Part shown: in pieces, positions 19,604-28,877 of the stretch
Numbering within the stretch: position 1 is the stretch's first letter
Layout: every line of letters starts with the position of its first letter
NCBI RefSeq assembly: GCF_004217135.1
Contig: NZ_SHKK01000001.1
Span: 930,001 to 994,000, forward strand
Source: Micromonospora violae
GTDB taxonomy: Bacteria; Actinomycetota; Actinomycetes; Mycobacteriales; Micromonosporaceae
DNA length: 64,000 nucleotides
Reading direction: 5' to 3'
Program-made: the position numbers and the translations under genes
The notes under the pieces: generated by a model
The model's database searches: none
Told to the model about the DNA's origin: nothing
The model's input: the letters and a program-made list of their open reading frames with translations, nothing else

Positions 19604-20962
19604 GTGTCGGTGACCCGCGCCCCGGCGACCGAACCACCGCCCGGGGGCGCTTCGGCGGAGGTCGCGCCGCTGCCGCCGTCCGCGCCGCCACAGCTGCCGC
19701 TCTGGCCGCTGTCGATGATGTTCGGCCTGGTGCCGCTCTGGTGGCTGCTCGGTGCGTTCTACCTCGGCTGGCCACTGCTGGGTGCGCTGCTGCTCGCGTT
19801 GCTGCTCACCCGGGGGCGGGTGCCGCTGCCGCCGGCGGTCGGCATCTGGCTGCTCTTCCTCGCCATCGTGGTGGTCAGCGCCACCCAGCTGTCGTCGCCC
19901 GCCTCGCTGCTCACCTTCGCCCTGCGGCTGGCCTTCTACCTGACCGCGCTGGTGGTCGGCGTCTACGTCTACGCCGCCGCCCGGGAACGCGCCAGCCTGG
20001 TGGCCGTGCTCACCCCGCTCTGCGCGTTCTGGTTCGGGCTGGTGGCGCTGGGCTGGCTCGGGGTGCTGGTGCCCCGGCTGGCCATGACGACGCCGATGGA
20101 GGTGCTGCTGCCCGGCGGGGTGGCCAGCACCCCGTTCATCCAGGACATGGTGCACCTGACCACCGCCGAATACAGCGCCCGTTCGCTCAACCCGATCTTC
20201 CGGCCGGCCGCGCCGTTCGCGTACACCAACAACTACGGCAGCGCGTACGCCATGACCCTGCCCTGTGTGGTGGCCTTCGCGATGCTGCGCCGGCAGGGGG
20301 TGCTGCGCTGGGCGTTGCTGGCGTCGCTGCCGCTGTCGCTGGCGCCGGCGTTCCTCACCCTCAACCGGGCGATGTTCCTCAGCCTCGGCGCCGGCCTGGC
20401 GGTGCTCGGGGTGCGGGCCAGCCTGCGCGGCAACGTCCGGGTGGCCGCGTCCATCGTCGGGGTGGTGGTGATCGGCGGGCTGGCCACGTTCTTCATCCCG
20501 ATCACCGAGCTGATCAACAAGCGGGTCGACTCCAGCGACACCAACACCGACCGGCTCTCGCTCTACACCGAGGTGATCCGCCGGGTGCAGGAGTCGCCGT
20601 GGTTGGGCTACGGCGCTCCGGTCAACGTCGACACCGTCTCGGCGGCCGCGCCGATCGGCACCCAGGGGCAGTTGTGGATGGTGCTGTTCAGCCACGGCGT
20701 ACCGGCGCTCATCTGTTTCCTGGCCTGGTTCGTCGCCGCCGCGGTGATCTGCGCCCGGGCGACCTCGGCGGCCGGGCAGTGGCTGGCGGTGGTGCCGGTG
20801 GTCTGTCTCGTGCAGATCCCGTTCTACGGCATGGCGAACCAGAACCTGGCGGTCGCGTTCTTCGCGGTCGCCTTCGCGATGGCGCTGGCAGAACGCGAAC
20901 GGCTGACCCGGTTGGCCGGGTCGCCTCCGACGGTGGCGCCGACCGCGCCGGTGCCGGCATGA
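19604..20962 (+). CDS. O-antigen ligase/Wzy-like polysaccharide polymerase
   Basis: Polytopic membrane protein, 452 residues, about 10-12 hydrophobic segments. There is one large extracytoplasmic loop near the middle (about residues 150-210, carrying 'NYGSAYAMTLP' and 'LNRAMFLS'). A second loop ends in 'YGAPVNVDT' and 'GTQGQLWMVLFSHGVP', the pattern of the Wzy_C/O-antigen ligase family. Such enzymes join undecaprenyl-linked repeat units at the outer face of the membrane. GTG starts two bases after the wzz-like stop, and its end overlaps the flippase gene (ATGA). Confidence 0.78.
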   Translation: MSVTRAPATEPPPGGASAEVAPLPPSAPPQLPLWPLSMMFGLVPLWWLLGAFYLGWPLLGALLLALLLTRGRVPLPPAVGIWLLFLAIVVVSATQLSSPASLLTFALRLAFYLTALVVGVYVYAAARERASLVAVLTPLCAFWFGLVALGWLGVLVPRLAMTTPMEVLLPGGVASTPFIQDMVHLTTAEYSARSLNPIFRPAAPFAYTNNYGSAYAMTLPCVVAFAMLRRQGVLRWALLASLPLSLAPAFLTLNRAMFLSLGAGLAVLGVRASLRGNVRVAASIVGVVVIGGLATFFIPITELINKRVDSSDTNTDRLSLYTEVIRRVQESPWLGYGAPVNVDTVSAAAPIGTQGQLWMVLFSHGVPALICFLAWFVAAAVICARATSAAGQWLAVVPVVCLVQIPFYGMANQNLAVAFFAVAFAMALAERERLTRLAGSPPTVAPTAPVPA

Positions 20963-22593
20963 CCGCCGCCACCCGGCCGCCGGCCGGGGCCGACGAGAGC
21001 CAGCCGCCCGCCGTCGCGTCGGAGCAGGCCACCCCGTCGCCCGCCGGTGACTCCGGGTCGGCCGAGACCCGCCGCAGCGCGCGCAGCGGCGTGGCCGGCC
21101 TGCTCGGCGCGGCCACCAGCGGGTTGTTCGGGTTCGTGCTGGCCGTCGTGATCACCCGGGCGTACGGCACGGCCGGCGCGGGCGCGTTCTTCGCCGCGAT
21201 CGGGGTGGTCACCGTGGCCACCGCGATCTGCACGCTCGGCGCGGAGACCGGTCTGATGTGGGCGCTGCCCCGCCGCAGCGCCGGCGTACGCGGTGACGCG
21301 GCCCGGGTCCTCCCGGTGGCGCTGATCCCGCCGCTGCTGACCGGGCTGCTGGTCGCCGGCGTGGGTGTGCTGGCCGCCGACGCGCTCGCGCCCCGACTGC
21401 TGCGCGGCTCCGGCGCGAGCGGCCACGCGCTGCTCACCGTCACGTTCGCCGCGGTGCCGGTGGTCGTCGCGATGACCCTGCTGCTGGCCGCGCTGCGCTG
21501 CGTGCGGCCCATCCGGGCGTACGTCGGGGTGCAGTTCCTGCTGCTGCCGGTCGCCCGACCGGTGCTGGTCGGCGCCGCCGCGCTGGCCGGTGGTGGGCTG
21601 CTGGCCGGCATGAGCGGCTGGTTGGTGCCGGCGGCGTTGGCGCTGCTGGCGTGCCTCATCCTGGTCGCCGGCCCGCTCGGGCTGGGCCGGGGCGCGGCGC
21701 TGCGTCCGCGCCGCGGCGACTGGTCGACGTTCTGGCGTTTCGCGCTGCCCCGGGCCGCCTCGGCGGCGATCGACGCCGGCAGCATGTGGGTGGGTGTGCT
21801 GCTCACCTCGGTGCTGGCGGGGCCGGCGGACGCTGGCGTGTTCGGTGCCGTCGGCCGGTACGTGCTGGCTGGTCAGCTGGCCATGCAGGGGTTGCGGGTG
21901 GCGGTGTCTCCGCAACTGTCCCGGCTGCTCGGGCGGGGCGAGCGGGGCGCGGCGGCGGCCGTGCACCGGCAGTTGACCACCTGGGGGCTGGTGCTGTCCT
22001 GGCCGGTGTACCTGCTGCTGGCGGTCTTCGCGTTGGCCTTCCTCCAGCTGTTCGGGCCGGAGTTCACCGCCGGGGTGCCGGCCATGACGGTGCTCGCGGT
22101 GGCGATGTTGGTCAACACCGGAGTGGGCAACGTGCAGAGCCTGCTCCTGATGGGCGGGCGCAGCGGGCTGCACCTGGTCGCCACCGTGGCCGGGTTGACG
22201 ATGACCGTCTCGCTGGGTCTCTGGCTGATCCCCGACCACGGCGCGACGGGCGCGGCGGTGGCCTGGGCGGCCGGCATCGCCACCGAGAACCTCACCGTCG
22301 CCGGGTTCGCCCGGTCGGTGGTGCGGGAGCCGCTGTTCGACGCCGCGATGGTGCGGGCCGCGGTGGCCACCATCGCCGGTGTGGGCCTGGCCGCCGGTGT
22401 CGGCGTGCTGGTGGGCGGTCGCGGCCTGCCCGGCCTCGCGGTGGCGCTGGCGGTGCTGCTGGCCGGCTGCGTCGGCATGTTGACGTTGCCCCGGGTACGA
22501 GCCGGCATCCGGGGGACCATGAGGCAGATCCGTGGAGGGGACAACGCGGCCGCGGCCGCCAGGCCCACCTCGGCATCGACGAGAGGCAGGTGA
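20959..22593 (+). CDS. Wzx-like polysaccharide flippase (MOP superfamily)
   Basis: Membrane exporter of lipid-linked repeat units, 544 residues, about 12-14 hydrophobic segments starting near residue 40 (GLLGAATSGLFGFVLAVVITRAYG, typical of the first helix of the family). Polysacc_synt-type motifs follow. The N-terminal 35 residues and the last 20 are polar, low-complexity and cytoplasmic. The ATG overlaps the stop of the polymerase gene (ATGA), and its own stop overlaps the next GTG (GTGA). The reading frame is open far upstream, but that part is shadow. Confidence 0.82.
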   Translation: MTAATRPPAGADESQPPAVASEQATPSPAGDSGSAETRRSARSGVAGLLGAATSGLFGFVLAVVITRAYGTAGAGAFFAAIGVVTVATAICTLGAETGLMWALPRRSAGVRGDAARVLPVALIPPLLTGLLVAGVGVLAADALAPRLLRGSGASGHALLTVTFAAVPVVVAMTLLLAALRCVRPIRAYVGVQFLLLPVARPVLVGAAALAGGGLLAGMSGWLVPAALALLACLILVAGPLGLGRGAALRPRRGDWSTFWRFALPRAASAAIDAGSMWVGVLLTSVLAGPADAGVFGAVGRYVLAGQLAMQGLRVAVSPQLSRLLGRGERGAAAAVHRQLTTWGLVLSWPVYLLLAVFALAFLQLFGPEFTAGVPAMTVLAVAMLVNTGVGNVQSLLLMGGRSGLHLVATVAGLTMTVSLGLWLIPDHGATGAAVAWAAGIATENLTVAGFARSVVREPLFDAAMVRAAVATIAGVGLAAGVGVLVGGRGLPGLAVALAVLLAGCVGMLTLPRVRAGIRGTMRQIRGGDNAAAAARPTSASTRGR

Positions 22594-23504
22594 GGTTCGT
22601 CGTGGTGTCCATCCGTGACCGGGTCAAGCAGCTGGTTCCGACCCAGGTGACCACCCGGGTGAAGGAGTCGCTGGTCGACTACGGCGTTCGCACCAGCGAT
22701 CGCCGGCCGCTGCCGGACTTCCTGATCATCGGAACGAAACGGGGCGGCACCACCTCCCTGTGGAACTACCTCATCCAGCACCCGTTGGTGCCCCGGCTCT
22801 TCCCGGCGTGGAACACCAAGTCCGCGCACTACTTCGAGGAGCACTGGGGTCGCGGCGAGGCCTGGTACCGTTCGCACTTCCCGACCGAACGGCAGCGCGA
22901 GGCCCTGTCCAAGCGGCACGGCGGGCCGGCCCGGGTCGGTGAGGCCGCCCCGCTGTACATGTTCCACCCGCTCGCCGCGCAGCGGGTCGCCGCGCTGATG
23001 CCGACGGTGAAACTCATCGTGCTGCTGCGCGACCCGGTGGAGCGGGCGTACTCGCACTGGAAGGAACGCCGCACCCACGGCATCGAACCACTGGACTTCG
23101 CCGCCGCCCTCGCCGCCGAGCCGGAGCGTACGGCGGGGGAGCGCGAGCGGTTGATCGCCGAGCCGGAATCGTTCAGCGAGCCGTACGACTGGTACACGTA
23201 CCGGGCCCGGGGGCGTTATCTGGAGCACCTGGAGCCGTGGCTGGAGCGCTTCGCCCGGGAGCAGATCCTCTTCCTGCCCAGCGAGGACCTGTACCGCGAC
23301 TCGCGCGCGACCTACCGGCGCACCCTGGACTTCCTCGGCCTGCCGGCGTACGACCTGCCCAACTTCAAGGTCTACAACGACCGGCGCTCGGCACCGTTGG
23401 AGCCCACGGTGCGCGCCGAGCTGACCGACTACTACCGACCGTACAACGACGCGTTGCGTGCGCGGCTCGGGCTGGACCTCGACTGGGCGGACCGGGCGGC
23501 GTGA
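22590..23504 (+). CDS. sulfotransferase (PAPS-dependent)
   Basis: Transfers sulfate from PAPS to a hydroxyl group, cytoplasmic, 304 residues. The 5'-phosphosulfate-binding loop is IIGTKRGGTTSLWNYL (about residues 45-60). The 3'-phosphate-binding motif is VKLIVLLRDPVERAYSHW (about 137-154), with the conserved R and S. The 'FYRxTLDFLGLPAYD' and 'LEPTVRAELTDYYRPYN' C-terminal blocks match bacterial Sulfotransfer domains. GTG at 22590 overlaps the flippase stop; GTG at 22602 and 22605 are alternatives. It suggests a sulfated polymer. No PAPS-synthesis gene lies in the window. Confidence 0.88.
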   Translation: MRFVVVSIRDRVKQLVPTQVTTRVKESLVDYGVRTSDRRPLPDFLIIGTKRGGTTSLWNYLIQHPLVPRLFPAWNTKSAHYFEEHWGRGEAWYRSHFPTERQREALSKRHGGPARVGEAAPLYMFHPLAAQRVAALMPTVKLIVLLRDPVERAYSHWKERRTHGIEPLDFAAALAAEPERTAGERERLIAEPESFSEPYDWYTYRARGRYLEHLEPWLERFAREQILFLPSEDLYRDSRATYRRTLDFLGLPAYDLPNFKVYNDRRSAPLEPTVRAELTDYYRPYNDALRARLGLDLDWADRAA

Positions 23505-24763
23505 CGTCGCGGGTGGGGCCGGTGACCGACCCGCGGTCGCGGGTGGACGGTCTGGGTTGGGTGAGCCGCGCGGTGTTCCCGGACGACCGGGTCGGCCTGA
23601 CCGTGGCCGGCCCCCCGCCGGCCGGCCACCAGGCGGTGGCCCGGTACGCGGTGGTGCCGTCGGTCGCCCGGGCCCGGTTCCTGGTGCCGTTGGGCGCGCC
23701 CCGCGCCGGTGCGGCCTCGCTGCTGGCGTACAACGCCCTGCGGCCACCGAAGGTACGCGCGCTGCGGGCGGTGCTCGGCGGGTTGGCCCGGTTCGGCCGG
23801 GTGGGGCTCGCACCCTTTCCGACGTTGACCGTCTCGGTGCCGGCCGGGGTGCCGGCCGTGGAGCTGCTGCTGAGCGAGCGGCTCTCCGCCGATCTGGGTG
23901 ACGCGCCGCTGCTGGCCGCGTTCGGGGTCCGCCCACCCGACCCGAACGGCAAACCGACCCTGCAACTGTTCAGCAGCGACGGACGGCCCCGGGGTTACGC
24001 GAAGATCGGCTGGAACGACGCGACCCGGGCGCTGGTCAGCGCGGAGGCGGCGGCGCTGCGGGCGTTGCGCGCGGTGGTCGGTGTCGCCGACCACCCGACG
24101 CCGCCGAGGCTGCTCACTGAGACGGCGTGGGCGGGCCAGGTGGTCGCGGTGATCGAGCCGTTGCCCCCGGCGGTACGCGGGGTGCCGGTGGACGACCCGC
24201 CGCGGATCTCGGCGCTGCTCGCGGTCGCCCGACGGGGCGGCCCGGCGGGCGCGCCTCGACCGCTGGCCGGCTCGACCTTCCTGCACCGGCTGGCCGATCA
24301 GGCCGGCCGGGCCGCCGCGACCGAGCCCGCCGGTGCGCGGGCGGTCGCCGCGGTCTCCGCGTTGGCCCGCCGGCATGGCGACACCAGCGTCGAGTTCGGT
24401 CACTGGCATGGTGACTGGGTGCCGTGGAACCTGGGCTGGCACGCCGGCCGGCTGGTCGCCTGGGACTGGGAGCACAGTGGGCCGGACGTGCCGGTCGGTT
24501 TCGACCTGGCGCACGACGCGTTCCAGCGGGCACTCGTGCTGCGGGGGGAGCCGGCGGACGTCGCCGCGTCGGCGGTCGACGCGTATCTGAGCCGGCACGG
24601 TGAGCGGCTCGGCCTCGACGCCGCGCAGCGGCGGCTCGTCGCCGACGCGTACCTGGTGGAGATGTGGTTGCGGACCTGGCGCCTGGCCGACGCGGGCGCG
24701 GGCTGGAACGCCGCGCTGCATCCCGCACTCTTGGACGTCATCGAGAAAAGACATAGCGGCTGA
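23501..24763 (+). CDS. aminoglycoside phosphotransferase-like kinase
   Basis: Protein-kinase-fold small-molecule phosphotransferase, 420 residues, last gene of the overlapped run. The catalytic loop reads HWHGDWVPWNLG (near 302-313; HGDxxPxN) and the metal-binding Asp is in WDWEHSG, as in APH/choline kinases. A Gly-rich loop is not obvious; 'GYAKIGWNDATRALVSAEAAAL' near 165-185 may give the lysine and Glu. GTG overlaps the sulfotransferase stop (GTGA). Its place in the EPS operon suggests a sugar or lipid intermediate as substrate rather than an antibiotic; that is inferred. Confidence 0.7.
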   Translation: MTSRVGPVTDPRSRVDGLGWVSRAVFPDDRVGLTVAGPPPAGHQAVARYAVVPSVARARFLVPLGAPRAGAASLLAYNALRPPKVRALRAVLGGLARFGRVGLAPFPTLTVSVPAGVPAVELLLSERLSADLGDAPLLAAFGVRPPDPNGKPTLQLFSSDGRPRGYAKIGWNDATRALVSAEAAALRALRAVVGVADHPTPPRLLTETAWAGQVVAVIEPLPPAVRGVPVDDPPRISALLAVARRGGPAGAPRPLAGSTFLHRLADQAGRAAATEPAGARAVAAVSALARRHGDTSVEFGHWHGDWVPWNLGWHAGRLVAWDWEHSGPDVPVGFDLAHDAFQRALVLRGEPADVAASAVDAYLSRHGERLGLDAAQRRLVADAYLVEMWLRTWRLADAGAGWNAALHPALLDVIEKRHSG

Positions 24764-24978
24764 TCGGGAGGAATCGCGGCGTCGGAGGCGCGCCGCAGAG
24801 TGACGACAAAATCGCAGGTGGTGATGACCGTCGATGGGACCTCGGACGTTCGGTGCGCCGAACCGCCCGCTGCGGAGATGGTCAGCTCGGCCGGTCGCGC
24901 TATTCAACGACCGGGCGTCGTGTGATCTGCTTCTGCCTGGCGTGAACTGAAATTCCAAGCGAACTTGTGGGGAGTCGC

Positions 24979-25458
24979 GTGGACACGAACAACGACGACA
25001 GCGCGGCGCCGGTGGTGCTGCTGGTCGGCTCCAGCGGCGGCCATCTGGCCCAGCTGCTGGCTCTGCGACCCTGGTACGAAGAGCGGCGGCGCTGCTGGGT
25101 CACCTTCGACACCCCGGAGGCGGTGTCGCTGCTGGCCGGCGAGGACCTGGTGCCGGCGCACCACCCGACCACCCGCAACGTGCCGAACCTGCTGCGCAAC
25201 GCGCTGCTGGCCTGGCGGGTGCTGCGGGCCCGGCGGGTCGCCGCCGTGGTCACCACCGGCGCCGGGGTGGCGGTGCCGTTCGTGGTCCTGGCCCGGTTGC
25301 GGCGCATCCCGACCGTCTACATCGAGGTGTACGACCGGATCGACACCCCGACGTTGACCGCTCGGCTCTGCCGGCCGTTCCTGTCCGCGATGCTCGTGCA
25401 GTGGGACGAACAGCGCCGGCAGTACCCCGAGGCGACAGTCGTCGGGACGCTGCTGTGA
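24979..25458 (+). CDS. pssD: PssD/Alg14-like glycosyltransferase subunit
   Basis: Membrane-associated partner of PssE, 159 residues. Alg14-type motif VLLVGSSGGHLAQLLAL at the N-terminus (about 13-29), then 'VTTGAGVAVPFVVLARLRRIPTVYIEVYDR' as in the acceptor-binding half of GT28 enzymes. Together with PssE it would add the second sugar to the lipid carrier. GTG at 24979 is preferred because GTGGGGA sits about 6 bases upstream; GTG at 24967 is the alternative. The 215-base gap before it contains no gene I can support and no clear promoter. Confidence 0.85.
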   Translation: MDTNNDDSAAPVVLLVGSSGGHLAQLLALRPWYEERRRCWVTFDTPEAVSLLAGEDLVPAHHPTTRNVPNLLRNALLAWRVLRARRVAAVVTTGAGVAVPFVVLARLRRIPTVYIEVYDRIDTPTLTARLCRPFLSAMLVQWDEQRRQYPEATVVGTLL

Positions 25459-26129
25459 CCGGCGAGACGGGCACCGCCCGGCGTCCGCAGCCCCGGCCGA
25501 GCGCCGACGCGGCCCGCCTGCCGCGCCAACGCGACAGCTCGGCGGTCGCCCAGCTCCGACTGCTGGCCGCGGTGGGCACCGACAAGCACCGCTTCGACCG
25601 GCTCGTCGACTGGTTGGCGCAGTGGCACGCGCAGGCCACCGGCCCGATCACGCTGACCGTGCAGCACGGGCACACGAACGCGCCCCAGCTGCCCGGGGCG
25701 GTGCCGTTCCTGGGCCACGACGCGTTGCAACAGGCGATGATCGACGCGGACCTGGTGGTCTGCCACGGTGGTCCGGCGACCATCCTGGAGGCCCGCCGAC
25801 ACGGCCACCTGCCGATCGTGGTGCCCCGCGATCCGGCCCGCGGCGAGCACGTCGACAACCACCAGCTCCTCTTCGCCCGCCGGCTCGGCGCGGCCGGGCT
25901 GGTGGCGCTCTGCGAGACCCGGGAGGCGCTGCACGAGGCGTTGACCGCCGGGGCGGCCGACCCGTCCCGGTACGCGGTGGCCGCCGACCCGGACGCGCAC
26001 GAGGCGCGACGGGCGGCGGTGGCCCGGGTCGGGCAGATCGTCGACGACCTGGTGACCCGCTCGACCCCGCGCCCACCCCGGTGGCGGGTCTGGTCCCGGC
26101 CCCGCCCGGGTACGGAGGAGATTCGATGA
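25455..26129 (+). CDS. pssE: PssE/Alg13-like glycosyltransferase
   Basis: C-terminal half of a GT28-type transferase, 224 residues, donor-nucleotide binding. 'VCHGGPATILEARRHGHLPIVVPR' and 'EHVDNHQLLFARRL' are the typical GT28 C-domain signature (GGxx and the Gln/Asn that contact UDP-sugar). The GTG start overlaps the pssD stop (GTGA). The first 25 residues are low-complexity and may not be part of the fold. It overlaps the GT2 gene at its end (ATGA), so the three are coupled. Confidence 0.85.
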   Translation: MTGETGTARRPQPRPSADAARLPRQRDSSAVAQLRLLAAVGTDKHRFDRLVDWLAQWHAQATGPITLTVQHGHTNAPQLPGAVPFLGHDALQQAMIDADLVVCHGGPATILEARRHGHLPIVVPRDPARGEHVDNHQLLFARRLGAAGLVALCETREALHEALTAGAADPSRYAVAADPDAHEARRAAVARVGQIVDDLVTRSTPRPPRWRVWSRPRPGTEEIR

Positions 26130-27049
26130 CCCAGCAGCCGAGCGTCAGCGTCGTGGTGCCCACCCGGGACCGCCCCGAGCTGCTGCGGGCCGCGGTGCGC
26201 GCGATCCTGGCCCAGGACTACCCGGGCCCGATCGAGGTCGTGGTGGTGTTCGACCAGTCCGCGCCGGACGAGTCGCTGACCGAGCTGGGGAGCGCCCCGG
26301 CCCGTGCGGTACGGGTGATCCGCAACGTCCGTACCCCCGGGTTGGCGGGTGCGCGCAACAGCGGAACCCTCGCGGCCGAGGGTGAGCTGGTCGCGTTCTG
26401 CGACGACGACGACGAGTGGCTGCCCGGCAAGCTGGCGGCCCAGGTCGTCGCGCTGGCCGGCGAGCCGGCCGCCGAGTTCGTCTGCTGCGGCATCCGGGTC
26501 AGCTATGACGGGCACACCGTCGACCGGGTGCTCGACAAGGACCGGATCACCCTGGACGACCTGCTCCGCGACCGGATGACGGAGCTGCACCCGTCGACGT
26601 TCCTGATCCGCGCCAGCGCGCTGCGCGACGGGTTCGGGTTGGTCGACGAGGAGATCCCGGGCAGCTACGCGGAGGACTACGAGTTCCTGCTCCGGGCCGC
26701 GCGCAGCGCGCCGCTGATCAACCTGCGGACCCCGTCGGTGCTGGTGCGCTGGCACAAGCGCTCGTACTTCGCGCAGCGCTGGGACACCATCTCCGAGGCG
26801 TTGCAGTGGTTGCTCCAGCGTTACCCGGAGTTCGCCAGCCAACCGGCCGGCGAGGCACGGGTGGCCGGGCAGATCGCGTTCGCCCAGGCCGCCGCCGGCG
26901 ACCGTCGGGGCGCGGTGCGGTGGGCCCGGCGCACCCTGCGCAGCAACCCCCGGGAGCCGCGCGCCTATCTGGCGCTCGCCGTCGCCGGTCGGGTGGTCCG
27001 GGCCGACGCGGTGCTGCGCACCCTGCACAAGCGCGGTCGGGGGATCTGA
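26126..27049 (+). CDS. family 2 glycosyltransferase
   Basis: GT-A fold transferase using a nucleotide-sugar, 307 residues. N-terminal [17 protein letters not shown] (nucleotide binding), followed by '[10 protein letters not shown]' and the metal-binding [11 protein letters not shown] (about 92-102, broad DxD), then '[16 protein letters not shown]', matching the GT2 acceptor-side ED motif. No membrane helix. The ATG overlaps the pssE stop. It is the last gene of the polysaccharide block, and two hairpins follow. No priming phosphoglycosyltransferase is seen in the block. Confidence 0.88.
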   Translation: MTQQPSVSVVVPTRDRPELLRAAVRAILAQDYPGPIEVVVVFDQSAPDESLTELGSAPARAVRVIRNVRTPGLAGARNSGTLAAEGELVAFCDDDDEWLPGKLAAQVVALAGEPAAEFVCCGIRVSYDGHTVDRVLDKDRITLDDLLRDRMTELHPSTFLIRASALRDGFGLVDEEIPGSYAEDYEFLLRAARSAPLINLRTPSVLVRWHKRSYFAQRWDTISEALQWLLQRYPEFASQPAGEARVAGQIAFAQAAAGDRRGAVRWARRTLRSNPREPRAYLALAVAGRVVRADAVLRTLHKRGRGI

Positions 27050-27050
27050 G

Positions 27051-27096
27051 CCGCCGCCCGCGCGAGCGGGTGGCGGCGTCCGCAGGGCGGGACGCC
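27051..27096 (+). terminator. two overlapping hairpins after the polysaccharide genes
   Basis: First hairpin: 11-bp arms, 27051-27061 and 27066-27076, loop GCGA, starting one base after the GT2 stop. Second: 7-bp arms, 27075-27081 and 27090-27096. They share two bases, so only one can form fully. A reasonable terminator for the polysaccharide transcript before aroC. Confidence 0.6.
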
Positions 27097-27143
27097 CCGG
27101 GGAGCGCGCCGCGCCGGTGGCCCGTCGTGACAGACTGACCGCT

Positions 27144-28322
27144 GTGTTGCGCTGGTTGACTGCAGGTGAATCGCACGGTCCCGCCCTCATCGCGATGCTG
27201 GAGGGGGTGCCGGCCGGCATCGAGGTGACCACCACCGAGATCGCCGACGAGCTGGCCCGTCGGCGGCTCGGCTATGGCCGGGGTGCCCGGATGTCGTTCG
27301 AGCGGGACGAGGTCGAGCTGCTCGGCGGCCTGCGGCACGGCGTCACCCTGGGCAGCCCGGTGGCCATCCGGGTGGGCAACTCCGAGTGGCCGAAGTGGCA
27401 GACCGTGATGGCCGCCGACCCGGTCGACCCGGACGAGCTGGCCCGGCAGGCCCGCAACGCCCCGCTGACCCGCCCCCGGCCGGGCCACGCCGACCTGGCC
27501 GGCATGCAGAAGTACGGCCACACCGACGCCCGTCCGATCCTGGAACGCGCCAGCGCCCGGGAGACCGCCGCCCGGGTGGCCGTCGGCACGGTCGCCAAGG
27601 CGCTGATCCGGCAGGCGCTCGGCATCGAGATCGTCTCGCACGTCGTCGAGTTGGGCCCGGTGGCCGCGAAGCCCGGCCTACGCCCCACGCCGTCCGACGC
27701 CGCCCGGATCGACGCCGACCCGCTGCGCTGCCTCGACCCGGAGGCCAGCGCCCTGATGGTCGCCGAGGTCGATGCCGCGAAGAAGGCCGCCGACACCCTC
27801 GGCGGCGTCGTCGAGGTGCTGGCGTACGGGGTGCCGCCGGGGCTGGGCAGCCACGTGCAGTGGGACCGCAAGCTCGACGCCCGGCTCGCCACCGCGCTGA
27901 TGTCCATCCAGGCGATCAAGGGCGTGGAGATCGGCGACGGCTGGCAGCAGGCCCGGTCCCGCGGCTCGTCGGCGCACGACGAGATCATCCCGTCGGCCAC
28001 CGGCGTCCGTCGGGTCACCGACCGGGCCGGCGGGCTGGAGGGTGGCATCACCACCGGTGAGCCGCTGCGGGTCCGTGCCGCGATGAAGCCGATCTCCTCG
28101 CTGAACCGTGCCCTCTCCACCGTGGACGTCGCCACCGGCGAGCCGGCCACCGCGATCAACCAGCGCTCCGACGTCTGCGCGGTGCCCGCCGCGGCGGTGG
28201 TCGCCGAGGCGATGGTGGCGCTGGTGCTCGCCGAGGCGGCGACCGAGAAGTTCGGCGGAGACTCGATCGCCGAGATCCGCCGCAACCTGGCCGGATACCT
28301 CGACGCGCTGGTCATCCGCTGA
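27144..28322 (+). CDS. aroC: chorismate synthase
   Basis: FMN-dependent trans-elimination of phosphate from EPSP to give chorismate, cytosolic, 392 residues (usual about 390). [15 protein letters not shown] at the N-terminus, [16 protein letters not shown], '[15 protein letters not shown]' and the C-terminal '[17 protein letters not shown]' are all conserved. GTG at 27144 gives the family-standard N-terminus; an in-frame extension to 27117 adds nothing conserved. CAGACT lies 7 bases upstream, a poor but correctly spaced -10. Its stop overlaps aroK by one base. Confidence 0.96.
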   Translation: MLRWLTAGESHGPALIAMLEGVPAGIEVTTTEIADELARRRLGYGRGARMSFERDEVELLGGLRHGVTLGSPVAIRVGNSEWPKWQTVMAADPVDPDELARQARNAPLTRPRPGHADLAGMQKYGHTDARPILERASARETAARVAVGTVAKALIRQALGIEIVSHVVELGPVAAKPGLRPTPSDAARIDADPLRCLDPEASALMVAEVDAAKKAADTLGGVVEVLAYGVPPGLGSHVQWDRKLDARLATALMSIQAIKGVEIGDGWQQARSRGSSAHDEIIPSATGVRRVTDRAGGLEGGITTGEPLRVRAAMKPISSLNRALSTVDVATGEPATAINQRSDVCAVPAAAVVAEAMVALVLAEAATEKFGGDSIAEIRRNLAGYLDALVIR

Positions 28323-28825
28323 TGGCGCCGGTCGTCGTGCTGGTCGGCGCGCCCGGCTGCGGCAAGACCACCGTCGGCCGGGCGCTCGCGGCCACCCTCG
28401 GCGTGGAGTTCCGCGACACCGACACCGACATCGAGCAGATGGCCGGCAAGCCGATCCCGGAGATCTTCATCGACGAGGGTGAGGCGCACTTCCGTACCCT
28501 GGAACGGGCCGCCGTGGCCGCGGCGCTGGCGGCCGGCACGGGCGTGCTCGCCCTCGGCGGCGGCGCGGTGCTGGCCGAGGAGACCCGGGCGGCGCTGGTC
28601 GGGCACCGGGTGGTGCACCTGTCGGTCGAGCTGCCCGACGCGGTCAAGCGGGTCGGGCTCGGCGCCGGTCGGCCGTTGCTGGCGATCAACCCCCGGGCCA
28701 CCCTCAAGCACCTGCTGGACCAGCGCCGACCGCTCTACGCCGAGGTGGCCACCGAGACCGTGGTCACCGACGGCCAGACCCCGGCAGCGGTGGTCGCCGA
28801 GATCGCCGCGCTGCTGCCCCGCTGA
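28322..28825 (+). CDS. aroK: shikimate kinase
   Basis: ATP-dependent phosphorylation of shikimate, 167 residues. P-loop [12 protein letters not shown] (about 8-19), '[14 protein letters not shown]' (Asp and shikimate contact), '[11 protein letters not shown]' and 'RPLL' (adenine and substrate loops), with the lid around '[10 protein letters not shown]'. Start overlaps the aroC stop (TGATG). aroB lies 2 kb downstream, beyond an unrelated divergent gene pair. Confidence 0.95.
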   Translation: MAPVVVLVGAPGCGKTTVGRALAATLGVEFRDTDTDIEQMAGKPIPEIFIDEGEAHFRTLERAAVAAALAAGTGVLALGGGAVLAEETRAALVGHRVVHLSVELPDAVKRVGLGAGRPLLAINPRATLKHLLDQRRPLYAEVATETVVTDGQTPAAVVAEIAALLPR

Positions 28826-28877
28826 CCCCACCCCCACCCGCCCCACCCCACCCCGCCCCCGCCCCCGCCCCAACCCC

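Noticed and set aside
24824..24925. 33-codon ORF before pssD
   Set aside because: Weak ribosome binding site, no overlap with the next gene and no recognisable composition.
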